In this document: piece by piece, positions 1 through 5,911 of the stretch | How the letters are laid out: every line of letters begins with the position of its first letter | How positions within the stretch are numbered: position 1 is the stretch's first letter | DNA from: Rickettsiales bacterium | Lineage (GTDB): Bacteria > Pseudomonadota > Alphaproteobacteria > Rs-D84 | Assembly: GCA_031273075.1 (NCBI GenBank) | Contig: JAISSM010000002.1 | Location: 1-9,086 of the forward strand | DNA: 9,086 nucleotides | Direction of reading: 5' to 3' | Made by a program: the position numbers and the translations under genes | The notes under the pieces: generated by a model | What the model was told of the DNA's origin: nothing | Databases searched by the model: none | The model's input: only the letters and a program-made list of their open reading frames with translations

Positions 1-42
1 GGTGTGTTTCTATGAAACACACCTTGTTTGCGAAGCAAACAA
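1..42. repeat. Two adjacent perfect hairpins at the left edge
   Basis: Bases 1-10 pair perfectly with 14-23 (GGTGTGTTTC/GAAACACACC, 3-base loop). Immediately after, 24-31 pair with 35-42 (TTGTTTGC/GCAAACAA, loop GAA). Neither has a run of T at its end, so they are not clear intrinsic terminators. They continue into the two GC-rich stems at 46-112 and make a gene-free block of four hairpins at the end of the leftward lipoprotein gene. The first may extend beyond the window. Function unknown; they could be a 3' processing or mRNA-stability region, or a piece of a dispersed palindromic element. Confidence 0.7.
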
Positions 43-45
43 CAA

Positions 46-68
46 GGCGGCTTTTATAAAAAGCCGCC
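46..68 (-). terminator. Second terminator-like stem behind the lipoprotein gene
   Basis: A perfect 10-bp stem, GGCGGCTTTT at 46-55 with AAAAGCCGCC at 59-68, closes a three-base loop (ATA). Read leftward, it is followed by TTGTTGTTTG, a T-rich stretch. It is almost the same as the stem at 90-112, differing by one compensated base pair (C-G for G-C). It is probably a backup terminator in tandem for the leftward gene; rightward readers would meet little T after it. Confidence 0.5.
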
Positions 69-89
69 CTACCTAGGGCAAACAGGAAA

Positions 90-112
90 GGCGGGTTTTA
101 TAAAAACCCGCC
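90..112 (-). terminator. Terminator-like stem behind the lipoprotein gene
   Basis: A perfect 10-bp stem (GGCGGGTTTT 90-99, AAAACCCGCC 103-112, loop ATA) lies 33 bases past the stop codon of the leftward lipoprotein gene. On that strand it is followed by TTTCCTGTTTG. The GC-rich base and A/T-rich upper stem are typical of an intrinsic terminator, although the T tract is short. Confidence 0.6.
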
Positions 113-145
113 CCACCTATATTGTATAATTTATCTGCTGCTTGT

Positions 146-1132
146 TTAAGGCGCTTTCACCCCGAACGCCCCGACGATGCCGTTCGTTCCCATTCCGATC
201 CCGCTGCCCGCGTTCATACTAAATGTTCCGACCGCTTCGGAGGCCGCCTCATTGCCATAGAATTGTCCGCCGATTTGCGTCATATAGGTGCCCGTGTTAA
301 AGGTGACTTCCGGATTGCTGGGGCTGCCTGTGACCGTGACGGGGGTTGTTGCGAGAGAGCTCCAAAAATCTCCATAGGTTTGGTCCGTGGTGACGCCGGT
401 TCTGGTAAACGCGAACTTGTAAAAATTATCAAAATCAAACTCTGTCGCCGCCGTCAATTGACCGCCCGTCCGGGTGAATTCGATCGACGCCGTGCCGACC
501 ACGTCCTTGTAAACGGTCCCCGCGCTGTTATAGGCCGTGCCCACCACCTTTCCCGTAAAGGTTGTGGCGGAAGTCGGGGCCGGTTTTCCGTTTTGATAAC
601 CGCCGGTATAGAACGCGAAAGTTTCGCGCAAATACGCGTCGCCGAAACTTATCCCGTTGTCCGCGCTTTTCCATATGCCGAAATCCGAATATTGCAGCCC
701 GGTCTTTTTGCCGCCCAGAACGACCACGTCGGTTTGTGTATCCCCCGTGTTTTTAAGACCGATCATAGTATTGTTCCCTTCGCGAAAATCGGTGGAAAAT
801 TTAATAACTATGTCCTCGGCGTTAACGACCTCGCCCCTGTTTCTAAGCACGATGCCTTCGGATGTTTTTTCTACGGCGTAAAGTGATTCGTTAATACCGT
901 TTTTATTCGAAGAAGAAGTCCCGATATTGGAATACTTCCTTTGTACCGTGGCGTTGTCGTCTTCGCCGTAAGACATGATACTACCCGCCCCGCTGACCGG
1001 GCTTAATGCGCCGTCGACAAAATTAATGTTTGGAAAATCAGTGTAAGGCGCCGCCCCTCCCCCTCCGCCGCCGCAGGCCCCAAGCCCGAAGGCCGCAATC
1101 GAAATAACCGCTATATTGGTGATTTTTTTCAT
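146..1132 (-). CDS. Surface lipoprotein with TbpB-like beta-barrel (probable Slam substrate)
   Basis: Predicted 328-residue lipoprotein. Residues 1-20 form a lipoprotein signal (MKKITN, hydrophobic core, then LGAC), so Cys20 would be lipidated. A run of six glycines follows, a flexible tether common in surface-exposed lipoproteins. The C-terminal part carries GGQFYGNEAASEAVGTF, which matches the GxFYGPxAxExGGxF signature of the transferrin-binding-protein-B barrel domain. The C-terminal half is rich in alternating beta-strand patterns. I chose the ATG at 1132 and not the in-frame one at 1183: it begins the signal peptide and has AAGGAAG just upstream, and a TTGATT/TATAAT promoter overlaps the longer start. 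The divergent neighbour is a Slam-type outer-membrane protein, the exporter family for such lipoproteins. At about 328 residues it is much smaller than a true bilobed TbpB, so it is closer in size to single-barrel Slam substrates. The ligand (metal-binding protein, haem, other) cannot be read from sequence. Confidence 0.85.
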   Translation of the reverse strand: MKKITNIAVISIAAFGLGACGGGGGGAAPYTDFPNINFVDGALSPVSGAGSIMSYGEDDNATVQRKYSNIGTSSSNKNGINESLYAVEKTSEGIVLRNRGEVVNAEDIVIKFSTDFREGNNTMIGLKNTGDTQTDVVVLGGKKTGLQYSDFGIWKSADNGISFGDAYLRETFAFYTGGYQNGKPAPTSATTFTGKVVGTAYNSAGTVYKDVVGTASIEFTRTGGQLTAATEFDFDNFYKFAFTRTGVTTDQTYGDFWSSLATTPVTVTGSPSNPEVTFNTGTYMTQIGGQFYGNEAASEAVGTFSMNAGSGIGMGTNGIVGAFGVKAP

Positions 1133-1171
1133 ACTTTCTTCCTTTTTTGTAATTTTGTAACGATTGGGAGA

Positions 1172-1199
1172 ATTATACGCCAACCCAAGAATAAATCAA
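1172..1199 (-). promoter_or_regulatory. Sigma70-type promoter of the lipoprotein gene
   Basis: On the minus strand, TTGATT (1194-1199) and a perfect TATAAT (1172-1177) are separated by 16 bases. They lie 39 bases upstream of the chosen lipoprotein start. An RBS-like AAGGAAG precedes the ATG. No operator such as a Fur box was convincing by eye. Confidence 0.7.
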
Positions 1200-1245
1200 G
1201 CCCTTTTTGTATATATACTAAAAGAAGGCGAAAAATGATTTTGTC

Positions 1246-1273
1246 TTGTTTTTTCGTCCATATTCAATATACT
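1246..1273 (+). promoter_or_regulatory. Possible promoter of the Slam gene
   Basis: TTGTTT (1246-1251) and TATACT (1268-1273) are 16 bases apart and end 20 bases before the Slam ATG at 1294, which would give a very short leader. A second TATACT at 1214-1219 lacks a good -35. The motif would explain why the in-frame ATG at 1246 is not the start. Confidence 0.45.
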
Positions 1274-1293
1274 GTCCCGCAATAGTGGAAAAA

Positions 1294-2646
1294 ATGTGGA
1301 AAAAAGTTTCTTTTCTCTTATTTTTATGCGTCTTTTGCGCCGCGGCGTCCGCGAAGGATGCGGAAGAAATCAGACTTTCAGATACTGAGTCCCTTGCCGT
1401 GGCCGAGATGCTCTCGAAAAAAGGCGACCTTGACTCCGCGCGGAAAATATACGCGGCCATGCTTGAAAGTTCCGATCGCGACGTCCGCGTGGAATCGGTG
1501 TTCCAACTTGCGGGCGTTGCGATGGCAATGGGCGATTTTGATACGGCGATTTCTTATTACCTGGCGATATTGAACCGCGATCCGGGGTTGACGCGCGTCC
1601 GGTTGGAGCTTGCGCGCGCGTATTTTATGAACCGCGATTTTTCAGAGGCTGAATTTCATTTCCTGTTTGCAAGGGCGGACCTGTCGCTTCCGCCGGAAGT
1701 GGCGGAAAAAATCGACGTGTTTCTAATGTTGATTCGCCAGCAAAAGAATTGGACGTTCGATGTCGGATTTTCCATCGTTCCCGACAGCAATATAAACCTT
1801 GCGTCCGGCATTGCCGAAGAATGCGTCGCCACGCCGCTCGGCTATCTGTGCCGCCCGCTTGAAAAACAAGCGTCCGGCGTCGGTTTTCGTTTGATCACGG
1901 AGGGCAACTATTACGCGCGTTTTACAAAAAGGTTCGGGCTGCACGCGACCGCCGGATTATCGATGCTGGATTTTCCGTCCGGCGGCTTTGACGATTATGA
2001 ATTGCAGTTTGCGATGGGGCCGCGGTATGTTTTCGATAAGGCGGAGGTCAGCCTGCGGCCGAATTATTCAAGCCGTTGGTATCGCGGAAGACATTACAAC
2101 GATTCTTACGGCGTCGGAGCCGATACCAATTGGCAAGCCGCCGCGCGTTGGCTTTTGAACGTCGGCGCGTTTTGGCGCACAAACGTATACTCTGATCGGC
2201 GGATAAACGAAATCGCCGGCAACTGCGACGATCTGGGCGTTTATAGCCGTCCGCGATACTATCTTGACAGCAAAAGTTTTTTGATCGCGGGACTTGGATA
2301 CAACAAAAACGACGCGAAGTTCGATTGGTATAAAAGCGGAAGCGCGATGTATTCGCTTGGGTATTTCAAAGAGTTCGGCCTTGGGCTTACATTGTTCATG
2401 CGCGCCGATATCATAGACATGCGCTATAAGGGCGCAAATTGGTTTGTGATGAAAGACGGCGGGATGGAATTTCTTCGGCGCAAAGATTTGATATACCAGT
2501 CGTATGTCCGCGTGTCGCACAGGGCGCTGCAATATTGGAACATGACGCCGGCCCTGTCCTATACCTATGTCCGAAGGGACGGCAACGCTTGGCAGAACGA
2601 TTTCGACAAGCATCGCGTGGAAATTGAAATCATCCGCAGGTTTTGA
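1294..2646 (+). CDS. Slam-type surface lipoprotein assembly modifier (DUF560 outer-membrane protein)
   Basis: Predicted 450-residue outer-membrane protein. Residues 1-20 are a Sec signal peptide (MWKK, hydrophobic core, cleavage after ASA). Residues about 28-130 are helical and TPR-like, with repeated patterns such as GDLDSARKIYAAML and GDFDTAISYYLAIL. From about residue 152 (NWTFDVGFSIVPDSNIN, the characteristic entry motif of this family) to the end the chain shows alternating beta-strands rich in Tyr and Trp, ending in a terminal Phe as outer-membrane barrels do. This is the Slam layout: periplasmic TPR domain plus a barrel. Known Slams move specific lipoproteins to the outer leaflet, and their substrates are often encoded beside them; here the TbpB-like lipoprotein is divergent. 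The ATG at 1294 fits the signal peptide; the in-frame ATG at 1246 would put a poor 16-residue leader before it. Length is normal for the family (meningococcal Slam1 is slightly longer). Confidence 0.85.
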   Translation: MWKKVSFLLFLCVFCAAASAKDAEEIRLSDTESLAVAEMLSKKGDLDSARKIYAAMLESSDRDVRVESVFQLAGVAMAMGDFDTAISYYLAILNRDPGLTRVRLELARAYFMNRDFSEAEFHFLFARADLSLPPEVAEKIDVFLMLIRQQKNWTFDVGFSIVPDSNINLASGIAEECVATPLGYLCRPLEKQASGVGFRLITEGNYYARFTKRFGLHATAGLSMLDFPSGGFDDYELQFAMGPRYVFDKAEVSLRPNYSSRWYRGRHYNDSYGVGADTNWQAAARWLLNVGAFWRTNVYSDRRINEIAGNCDDLGVYSRPRYYLDSKSFLIAGLGYNKNDAKFDWYKSGSAMYSLGYFKEFGLGLTLFMRADIIDMRYKGANWFVMKDGGMEFLRRKDLIYQSYVRVSHRALQYWNMTPALSYTYVRRDGNAWQNDFDKHRVEIEIIRRF

Positions 2647-2663
2647 TCCCGCCCCCCCTAGGG

Positions 2664-2823
2664 AAATTAGCAATTAGCAGGTAGCAATTAGCAATTGTTG
2701 TCGCGCCGCGGGTCAAAGACCCTTCGCACGTAGTTATTAATAGCATCATCTTACGAATCCCGAATCCCGAATCGCGAATCCCGATTTGCTATCTGCTACT
2801 TGCTACCTGCTATCTGCTAATTA
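2664..2823. repeat. Heptad inverted-repeat element R1
   Basis: Fills most of the gap 2647-2879. The left arm (2664-2694) is built of TAGCAAT/TAGCAGG heptads; the right arm (about 2785-2823) is the complementary set (TGCTACC, TGCTATC). About 26 of 30 positions of the arms pair, with TAGCAGGTAGCAA perfect. The loop holds a small perfect hairpin (GGGTC/GACCC, 2710-2722) and a block of four CGAATCC-type heptads (2753-2783) that recurs identically at 4969-4999. The loop also shares words with R3. No ORF of note. It could act as a terminator or mRNA end after the Slam gene, but there is no T tract. Confidence 0.8.
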
Positions 2824-2879
2824 TTATTGACGCGGCGCCCGATTTTTGCCATCCTGCATGCATACGAAAAAGGATAGAA

Positions 2880-3818
2880 TTGAAAGCGTATCTGGATATT
2901 ATCCGCGAGATCAAAGACTTTGCGCGAAAGCCCGACGGGACTTACGACTGGGCGCCGAATCGCACCGGGATCCCGACCATAGGCATTCCCGGCGCCATGT
3001 TCCGGCACGATATGGCGCATGGATTTCCCCTGGTCACGACGAAGAAAATGGGTATGAAAAGCATCTTGGCGGAACTGGAGTTCTTTATCCATGGCATAAC
3101 GGATAAGAAATGGCTTCAAGACAGGAATTGCAAGATATGGAACGAATGGGCGACCGCGAGAAAGGTCAAACCCGCGATAGAAAAGTACAGGGCCGAACAC
3201 GGGGGCGAAATTTCCGACGAAATCAAAAACAAAATCGCGGCCGAAGAACCGGACCTTGGGCCCATATACGGATTTCAATGGCGGCACTTCGGCGCGGAAT
3301 ACGACTTTGACAATTACGCGACCAAAAATTTCAAAACGGACGGCGTAGACCAGGTGCAAAAGGTTATAGACATGCTTCACGCCAACCCGGACGACCGGCG
3401 GATGATAGTGTCCGCGTGGAATCCGGCCGCGTTCCCGGACCAGGCCTTGCCGCCGTGCCACTTCGCGCACCACGTCGTCGTGAAGGGCGGCAAGCTTAAT
3501 CTTATATGGTTCCAACGAAGCTGGGATATATTTCTCGGCGGTCCGTATAATATAGCCAGTTACGCGATGCTGTTGAAACTTTACGCGAAAGAGGGCGGCT
3601 TCGAAGAGGGGATCCTTACCGGATTTTCAAGCGACACGCACATATACCGAAATCATATGCCGCAAATAGAGGAACAGTTGTCGCGCGAACCGAGGCCTCT
3701 TCCGACCGTGGAGATACCCGATGACAATTGGAAAGGCATGTTGAATTGGACCGCGTCGGACGTGGTTTTGAAGGATTACGATCCGTATGATTCGATCAAG
3801 GCGGAGGTTGCGATATGA
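2880..3818 (+). CDS. thyA: Thymidylate synthase (ThyA)
   Basis: Converts dUMP and methylene-tetrahydrofolate to dTMP and dihydrofolate in the cytoplasm. The 312-residue protein has all the hallmarks: NRTG with Arg28 (phosphate loop), the RR pair 173-174, catalytic Cys193 in LPPCH, QRSWDIFLGGPYN (212-224), SDTHIYRNHM (251-260), and a C-terminus ending VAI as in E. coli. It is longer than the 264-residue E. coli enzyme because of an insertion at about residues 92-125, between IWNEW and LGPIYG, the region where Lactobacillus-type enzymes are also expanded. The start is TTG at 2880: AGGA sits five bases upstream and the reading matches the family N-terminus; no ATG fits. It heads an operon; the next gene overlaps its stop by ATGA. 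A TTGACG at 2827 lacks a good -10, so the promoter is not placed. Confidence 0.96.
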   Translation: MKAYLDIIREIKDFARKPDGTYDWAPNRTGIPTIGIPGAMFRHDMAHGFPLVTTKKMGMKSILAELEFFIHGITDKKWLQDRNCKIWNEWATARKVKPAIEKYRAEHGGEISDEIKNKIAAEEPDLGPIYGFQWRHFGAEYDFDNYATKNFKTDGVDQVQKVIDMLHANPDDRRMIVSAWNPAAFPDQALPPCHFAHHVVVKGGKLNLIWFQRSWDIFLGGPYNIASYAMLLKLYAKEGGFEEGILTGFSSDTHIYRNHMPQIEEQLSREPRPLPTVEIPDDNWKGMLNWTASDVVLKDYDPYDSIKAEVAI

Positions 3819-4333
3819 CGGAAAGATGCCTTATCGTCGCGATCGGCGAGAACGGATTGATAGGAACGAAAGAGGGCGGCCTTCCGTGGAAATCGGCCGA
3901 AGACTTTAAGTTCTTCAGGGACGCGACGTCGGGTTGGCCGGCCGTGTTCGGAGAGAACACGTACGGATGCATGCCGACGACCCCGCTTCCGAACAGATTG
4001 AATATCGTCGTGTCGCTTGGCGCGAACGACGCGATAAATCAGAGGGGGCATTTGGTTTTCGGGCAAATGGAATCGGCCTTGGACTTTGTGAAAAATTTTT
4101 CAAAGGTTTTTATATGCGGCGGGCGCATGGTCTATAAATACGCGCTGGAAAATAATTTGGTCGACAAGGTTTGCCTTACGGAAGTGATGGGAAAATTCGA
4201 CGGCGACGTGTATTTTCCGATCCCCGAATTTCCGCAATGGCTTAAAAGCAACGGCTGGGAAATAGAGTCGGACGAAACATGCGGATCCGCGAATCCGCCC
4301 GTCCGCTTCACAACGTGGGTCAAAAAAGCATGA
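3815..4333 (+). CDS. folA: Dihydrofolate reductase
   Basis: Regenerates tetrahydrofolate from the dihydrofolate made by ThyA. The 172-residue protein has the family order: IVAIGENGLIG, LPW (23-25), the acidic catalytic residue Asp30 in the AED segment (equivalent to E. coli Asp27), PLPNRLNIVVS with Arg61 (folate carboxylate, E. coli Arg57), ICGG near residue 100, and DGDVYFP. The ATG overlaps the thyA stop (ATGA), so translation is probably coupled. Odd point: where E. coli has GRHT (Arg44) this protein has GENT (Glu47), and E. coli Ser64 aligns to Leu68. Both E. coli residues contact the 2'-phosphate of NADPH. The aligned region is short and unambiguous for Glu47, less so for Leu68. Function as DHFR is confident; cofactor preference is open. 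Confidence 0.94.
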   Translation: MTERCLIVAIGENGLIGTKEGGLPWKSAEDFKFFRDATSGWPAVFGENTYGCMPTTPLPNRLNIVVSLGANDAINQRGHLVFGQMESALDFVKNFSKVFICGGRMVYKYALENNLVDKVCLTEVMGKFDGDVYFPIPEFPQWLKSNGWEIESDETCGSANPPVRFTTWVKKA

Positions 4334-4920
4334 GCAAAATTATTTCGATCACGGGGCCGGACGGGTCGGGAAAAAGTTTTCTGACCTATTTCTTCATGGA
4401 TAATTACAAGGGTTCCCTTATCCATGCGACGCACCGCGAGAATCCGGAATCGGGATGCGTTCAGCATATGGAGTTTATCGACCGCGCGCTTTCGCTTCAA
4501 AAATGGGGCAACGTCGTTCTGGATCGGAATTGGATATGCACTTTGGTCTACGAAAATATTTTTCATGATGACGGGTGGCGGAACTATATCGATAAGTATC
4601 TGGATAAGAATATGGATATTCTTTTAAGCAGGGTCGACGCCCACGTCGTATGCATTCCGGAGAGGAACGCCTATTTCAAGAGGTTTGAGGAATTGAAGTC
4701 GGAGCGCAGGGAATTATATACGAACATGAACGATATCTACGACGCGTATCAAAGCCTTTGGCACGGCGTCAAGCAGGACAAGATAAAGTCCAAAATTTTC
4801 AACGAAATAATAGGGAAGGGCGGACTTAAAACATTCCCCGGATTTTACCTTTACGATTACACAAACGACGGCAAAGATATGAAAGGCTTTATTGAGAAAA
4901 TATTAATTAGCAAAATGTGA
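4330..4920 (+). CDS. P-loop (deoxy)nucleotide kinase, thymidylate-kinase-like
   Basis: 196-residue protein that opens with a Walker A motif, GPDGSGKS (residues 9-16), close to the GxDGSGKST form of thymidylate kinases. VVLDRNW (62-68) matches the position of the DR motif of that family, and a basic helix with KRFEELKSERRELY (117-130) could be the lid. It lacks a clear RExGG motif and is divergent from ordinary Tmk, so a phage-like or other deoxynucleoside (mono)phosphate kinase is possible. The start at 4330 overlaps the folA stop (ATGA) and begins right before the P-loop; the in-frame ATG at 4279 would lie inside folA. Placement after thyA-folA suggests phosphorylation of dTMP to dTDP. The last four codons and the TGA stop run into the heptad repeat R2. 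Confidence 0.65.
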   Translation: MSKIISITGPDGSGKSFLTYFFMDNYKGSLIHATHRENPESGCVQHMEFIDRALSLQKWGNVVLDRNWICTLVYENIFHDDGWRNYIDKYLDKNMDILLSRVDAHVVCIPERNAYFKRFEELKSERRELYTNMNDIYDAYQSLWHGVKQDKIKSKIFNEIIGKGGLKTFPGFYLYDYTNDGKDMKGFIEKILISKM

Positions 4921-5007
4921 TATGTGATACGGGGGCTCTGATTGTATGACGTTGGTCGCGCAAAAGCCACGAATCCCGAATCCCGAATCGCGAATCCCGT
5001 ATCACAT
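4903..5007. repeat. Heptad repeat element R2 (kinase 3' end to hairpin)
   Basis: Begins inside the kinase gene with AATTAGC and two ATGTGAT heptads, which contain the kinase stop codon. After a 35-base stretch follows the block of four CGAATCC-type heptads (4969-4999), identical over 31 bases to the block in R1. ATGTGATACGGG at 4922-4933 is the exact reverse complement of 4996-5007, so the element is itself an inverted repeat with 12-bp arms. It occupies the gap between the kinase and lpxA (4921-5095), which has no credible gene. Confidence 0.75.
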
Positions 5008-5048
5008 TAAATAACGCGGCGCTTTGCGCCGCGTTATTTAATGTGATA
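5000..5048. terminator. Perfect 23-bp hairpin between the kinase and lpxA
   Basis: Bases 5000-5022 pair perfectly with 5026-5048 around a TTT loop. The upper half is GC-rich (AACGCGGCGC), the lower half A/T-rich (TATCACATTAA). It is followed by TTTATT on the + strand, so it can end the thyA operon transcript, although the T run is weak. Eight of its left-arm bases (5000-5007) can alternatively pair with 4926-4922 and neighbours in R2. It directly precedes the lpxA promoter. Confidence 0.6.
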
Positions 5049-5052
5049 TTTA

Positions 5053-5085
5053 TTGAACGCGGGCGCGGAATGAATATATTATAAT
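5053..5085 (+). promoter_or_regulatory. Promoter of lpxA-lpxB with almost no leader
   Basis: TTGAAC (5053-5058) and TATATT (5075-5080) are 16 bases apart; a perfect TATAAT overlaps at 5080-5085 but would be 21 bases from that -35. Either would start transcription only about 3-9 bases before the lpxA ATG at 5096. No Shine-Dalgarno sequence is visible in the bases before the ATG. Confidence 0.55.
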
Positions 5086-5095
5086 CGGCTCTGTT

Positions 5096-5911
5096 ATGGC
5101 CATAGATAAAACTGCGGTTATCGCGCCCGGGGCGACGTTGGGCGCCGATGTGAAAATCGGCCCGTATTGCATGGTGGGCGGCGACGTAAAGCTCGGCGAT
5201 CGGGTCGAATTGGTCTCGCACGTCGTGATCGACGGCAAAACCGAAATCGGCGACGACACGATAATATACCCGTTCGCGTCGATCGGAACCAAGGGCCAGG
5301 ATTTGAAATATCAAAGGGACGAAGACCAGACGGGGCTTAAAATCGGGCGCCTGTGCCGCATCCGCGAATACGTGACGATTCAGTCGGGAACGCCGGCGAG
5401 TCCGAACGGAACGATTATCGGCGACGATACCCAGGTTATGATCAACGCGCACGTCGCGCACGATTGCAAAATAGGAAACCACGTCGTATTGTCGAACCTT
5501 GCGCAGATCGCGGGACATGTGGAGATCGGCGACCACGCGATCATAAGCGGCATGGCCGCGGTGCATCAGTTCTGCCATATCGGGGAATACGCGTTTTTAG
5601 GCGCGATGAGCGGGACCCCGGTGGACATTCCGCCGTATACGATTTACGAAGGCGCGCCGGCGCGGTACCGTTCGATAAACAAAGTGGGGCTTGCGCGGCA
5701 CGGCTTTACGAACGAGGATATGCACGCGATTTACACGGTCTATACGGCGGTCTTGGACGGCAATTCGACGGAAGAGCTGTCGGCCCGGATCGCGAAAGTA
5801 AGAAAATTGGTCAGGGGCAACCGGTATGCGGAGAACGCGCTGGATTTTATAGAGCACAGGTCGGATCGCGGGATCATAGCCGGCGCCAAATTGAATTTCA
5901 AAAAAGATTGA
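5096..5911 (+). CDS. lpxA: UDP-N-acetylglucosamine acyltransferase (LpxA)
   Basis: First step of lipid A synthesis: transfers a 3-hydroxyacyl chain from acyl carrier protein to UDP-GlcNAc. The 271-residue protein has the hexapeptide-repeat left-handed beta-helix over residues 1 to about 185 (IGxxxx patterns throughout) and a helical C-terminal domain. Catalytic His122 lies in NAHVAHDC (E. coli His125); His141 in AGHVEIG and His157 in AVHQFC match E. coli His144 and His160. The acyl-length ruler position, Gly173 in E. coli, aligns to Ala170 here, so a chain no longer than that of E. coli is plausible, but this is inference. The usual partners lpxD and fabZ do not lie upstream; instead the gene has its own promoter after a hairpin. 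Its stop shares one base with the lpxB start. Confidence 0.96.
   Translation: MAIDKTAVIAPGATLGADVKIGPYCMVGGDVKLGDRVELVSHVVIDGKTEIGDDTIIYPFASIGTKGQDLKYQRDEDQTGLKIGRLCRIREYVTIQSGTPASPNGTIIGDDTQVMINAHVAHDCKIGNHVVLSNLAQIAGHVEIGDHAIISGMAAVHQFCHIGEYAFLGAMSGTPVDIPPYTIYEGAPARYRSINKVGLARHGFTNEDMHAIYTVYTAVLDGNSTEELSARIAKVRKLVRGNRYAENALDFIEHRSDRGIIAGAKLNFKKD

Noticed and set aside
122..886. Rightward open frame across the lipoprotein gene
   Set aside because: Arg/Cys-rich shadow composition; the opposite strand has a signal peptide, lipobox, RBS, promoter and a family motif.
146..1132. A true transferrin receptor TbpB
   Set aside because: Too short and single-lobed, with no TbpA-like receptor gene visible; only the barrel-end motif is shared.
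2664..2823. CRISPR array
   Set aside because: Units are 7 bp and contiguous, with no unique spacers of constant length and no cas genes.
2827..2855. thyA promoter from TTGACG
   Set aside because: No acceptable -10 at 16-18 bases.
2817..3515. Long open frame antisense to thyA
   Set aside because: It is the mirror of a clearly conserved thymidylate synthase; no start signal and no recognisable protein motif.
4279..4329. Upstream start for the kinase
   Set aside because: It lies inside folA; the ATG at 4330 overlaps the stop as ATGA and begins directly before the P-loop.
5353..5910. N-terminal extension of LpxB in the same frame
   Set aside because: It lies within lpxA in another frame and has no LpxB similarity; the family N-terminus starts at the ATG at 5911.
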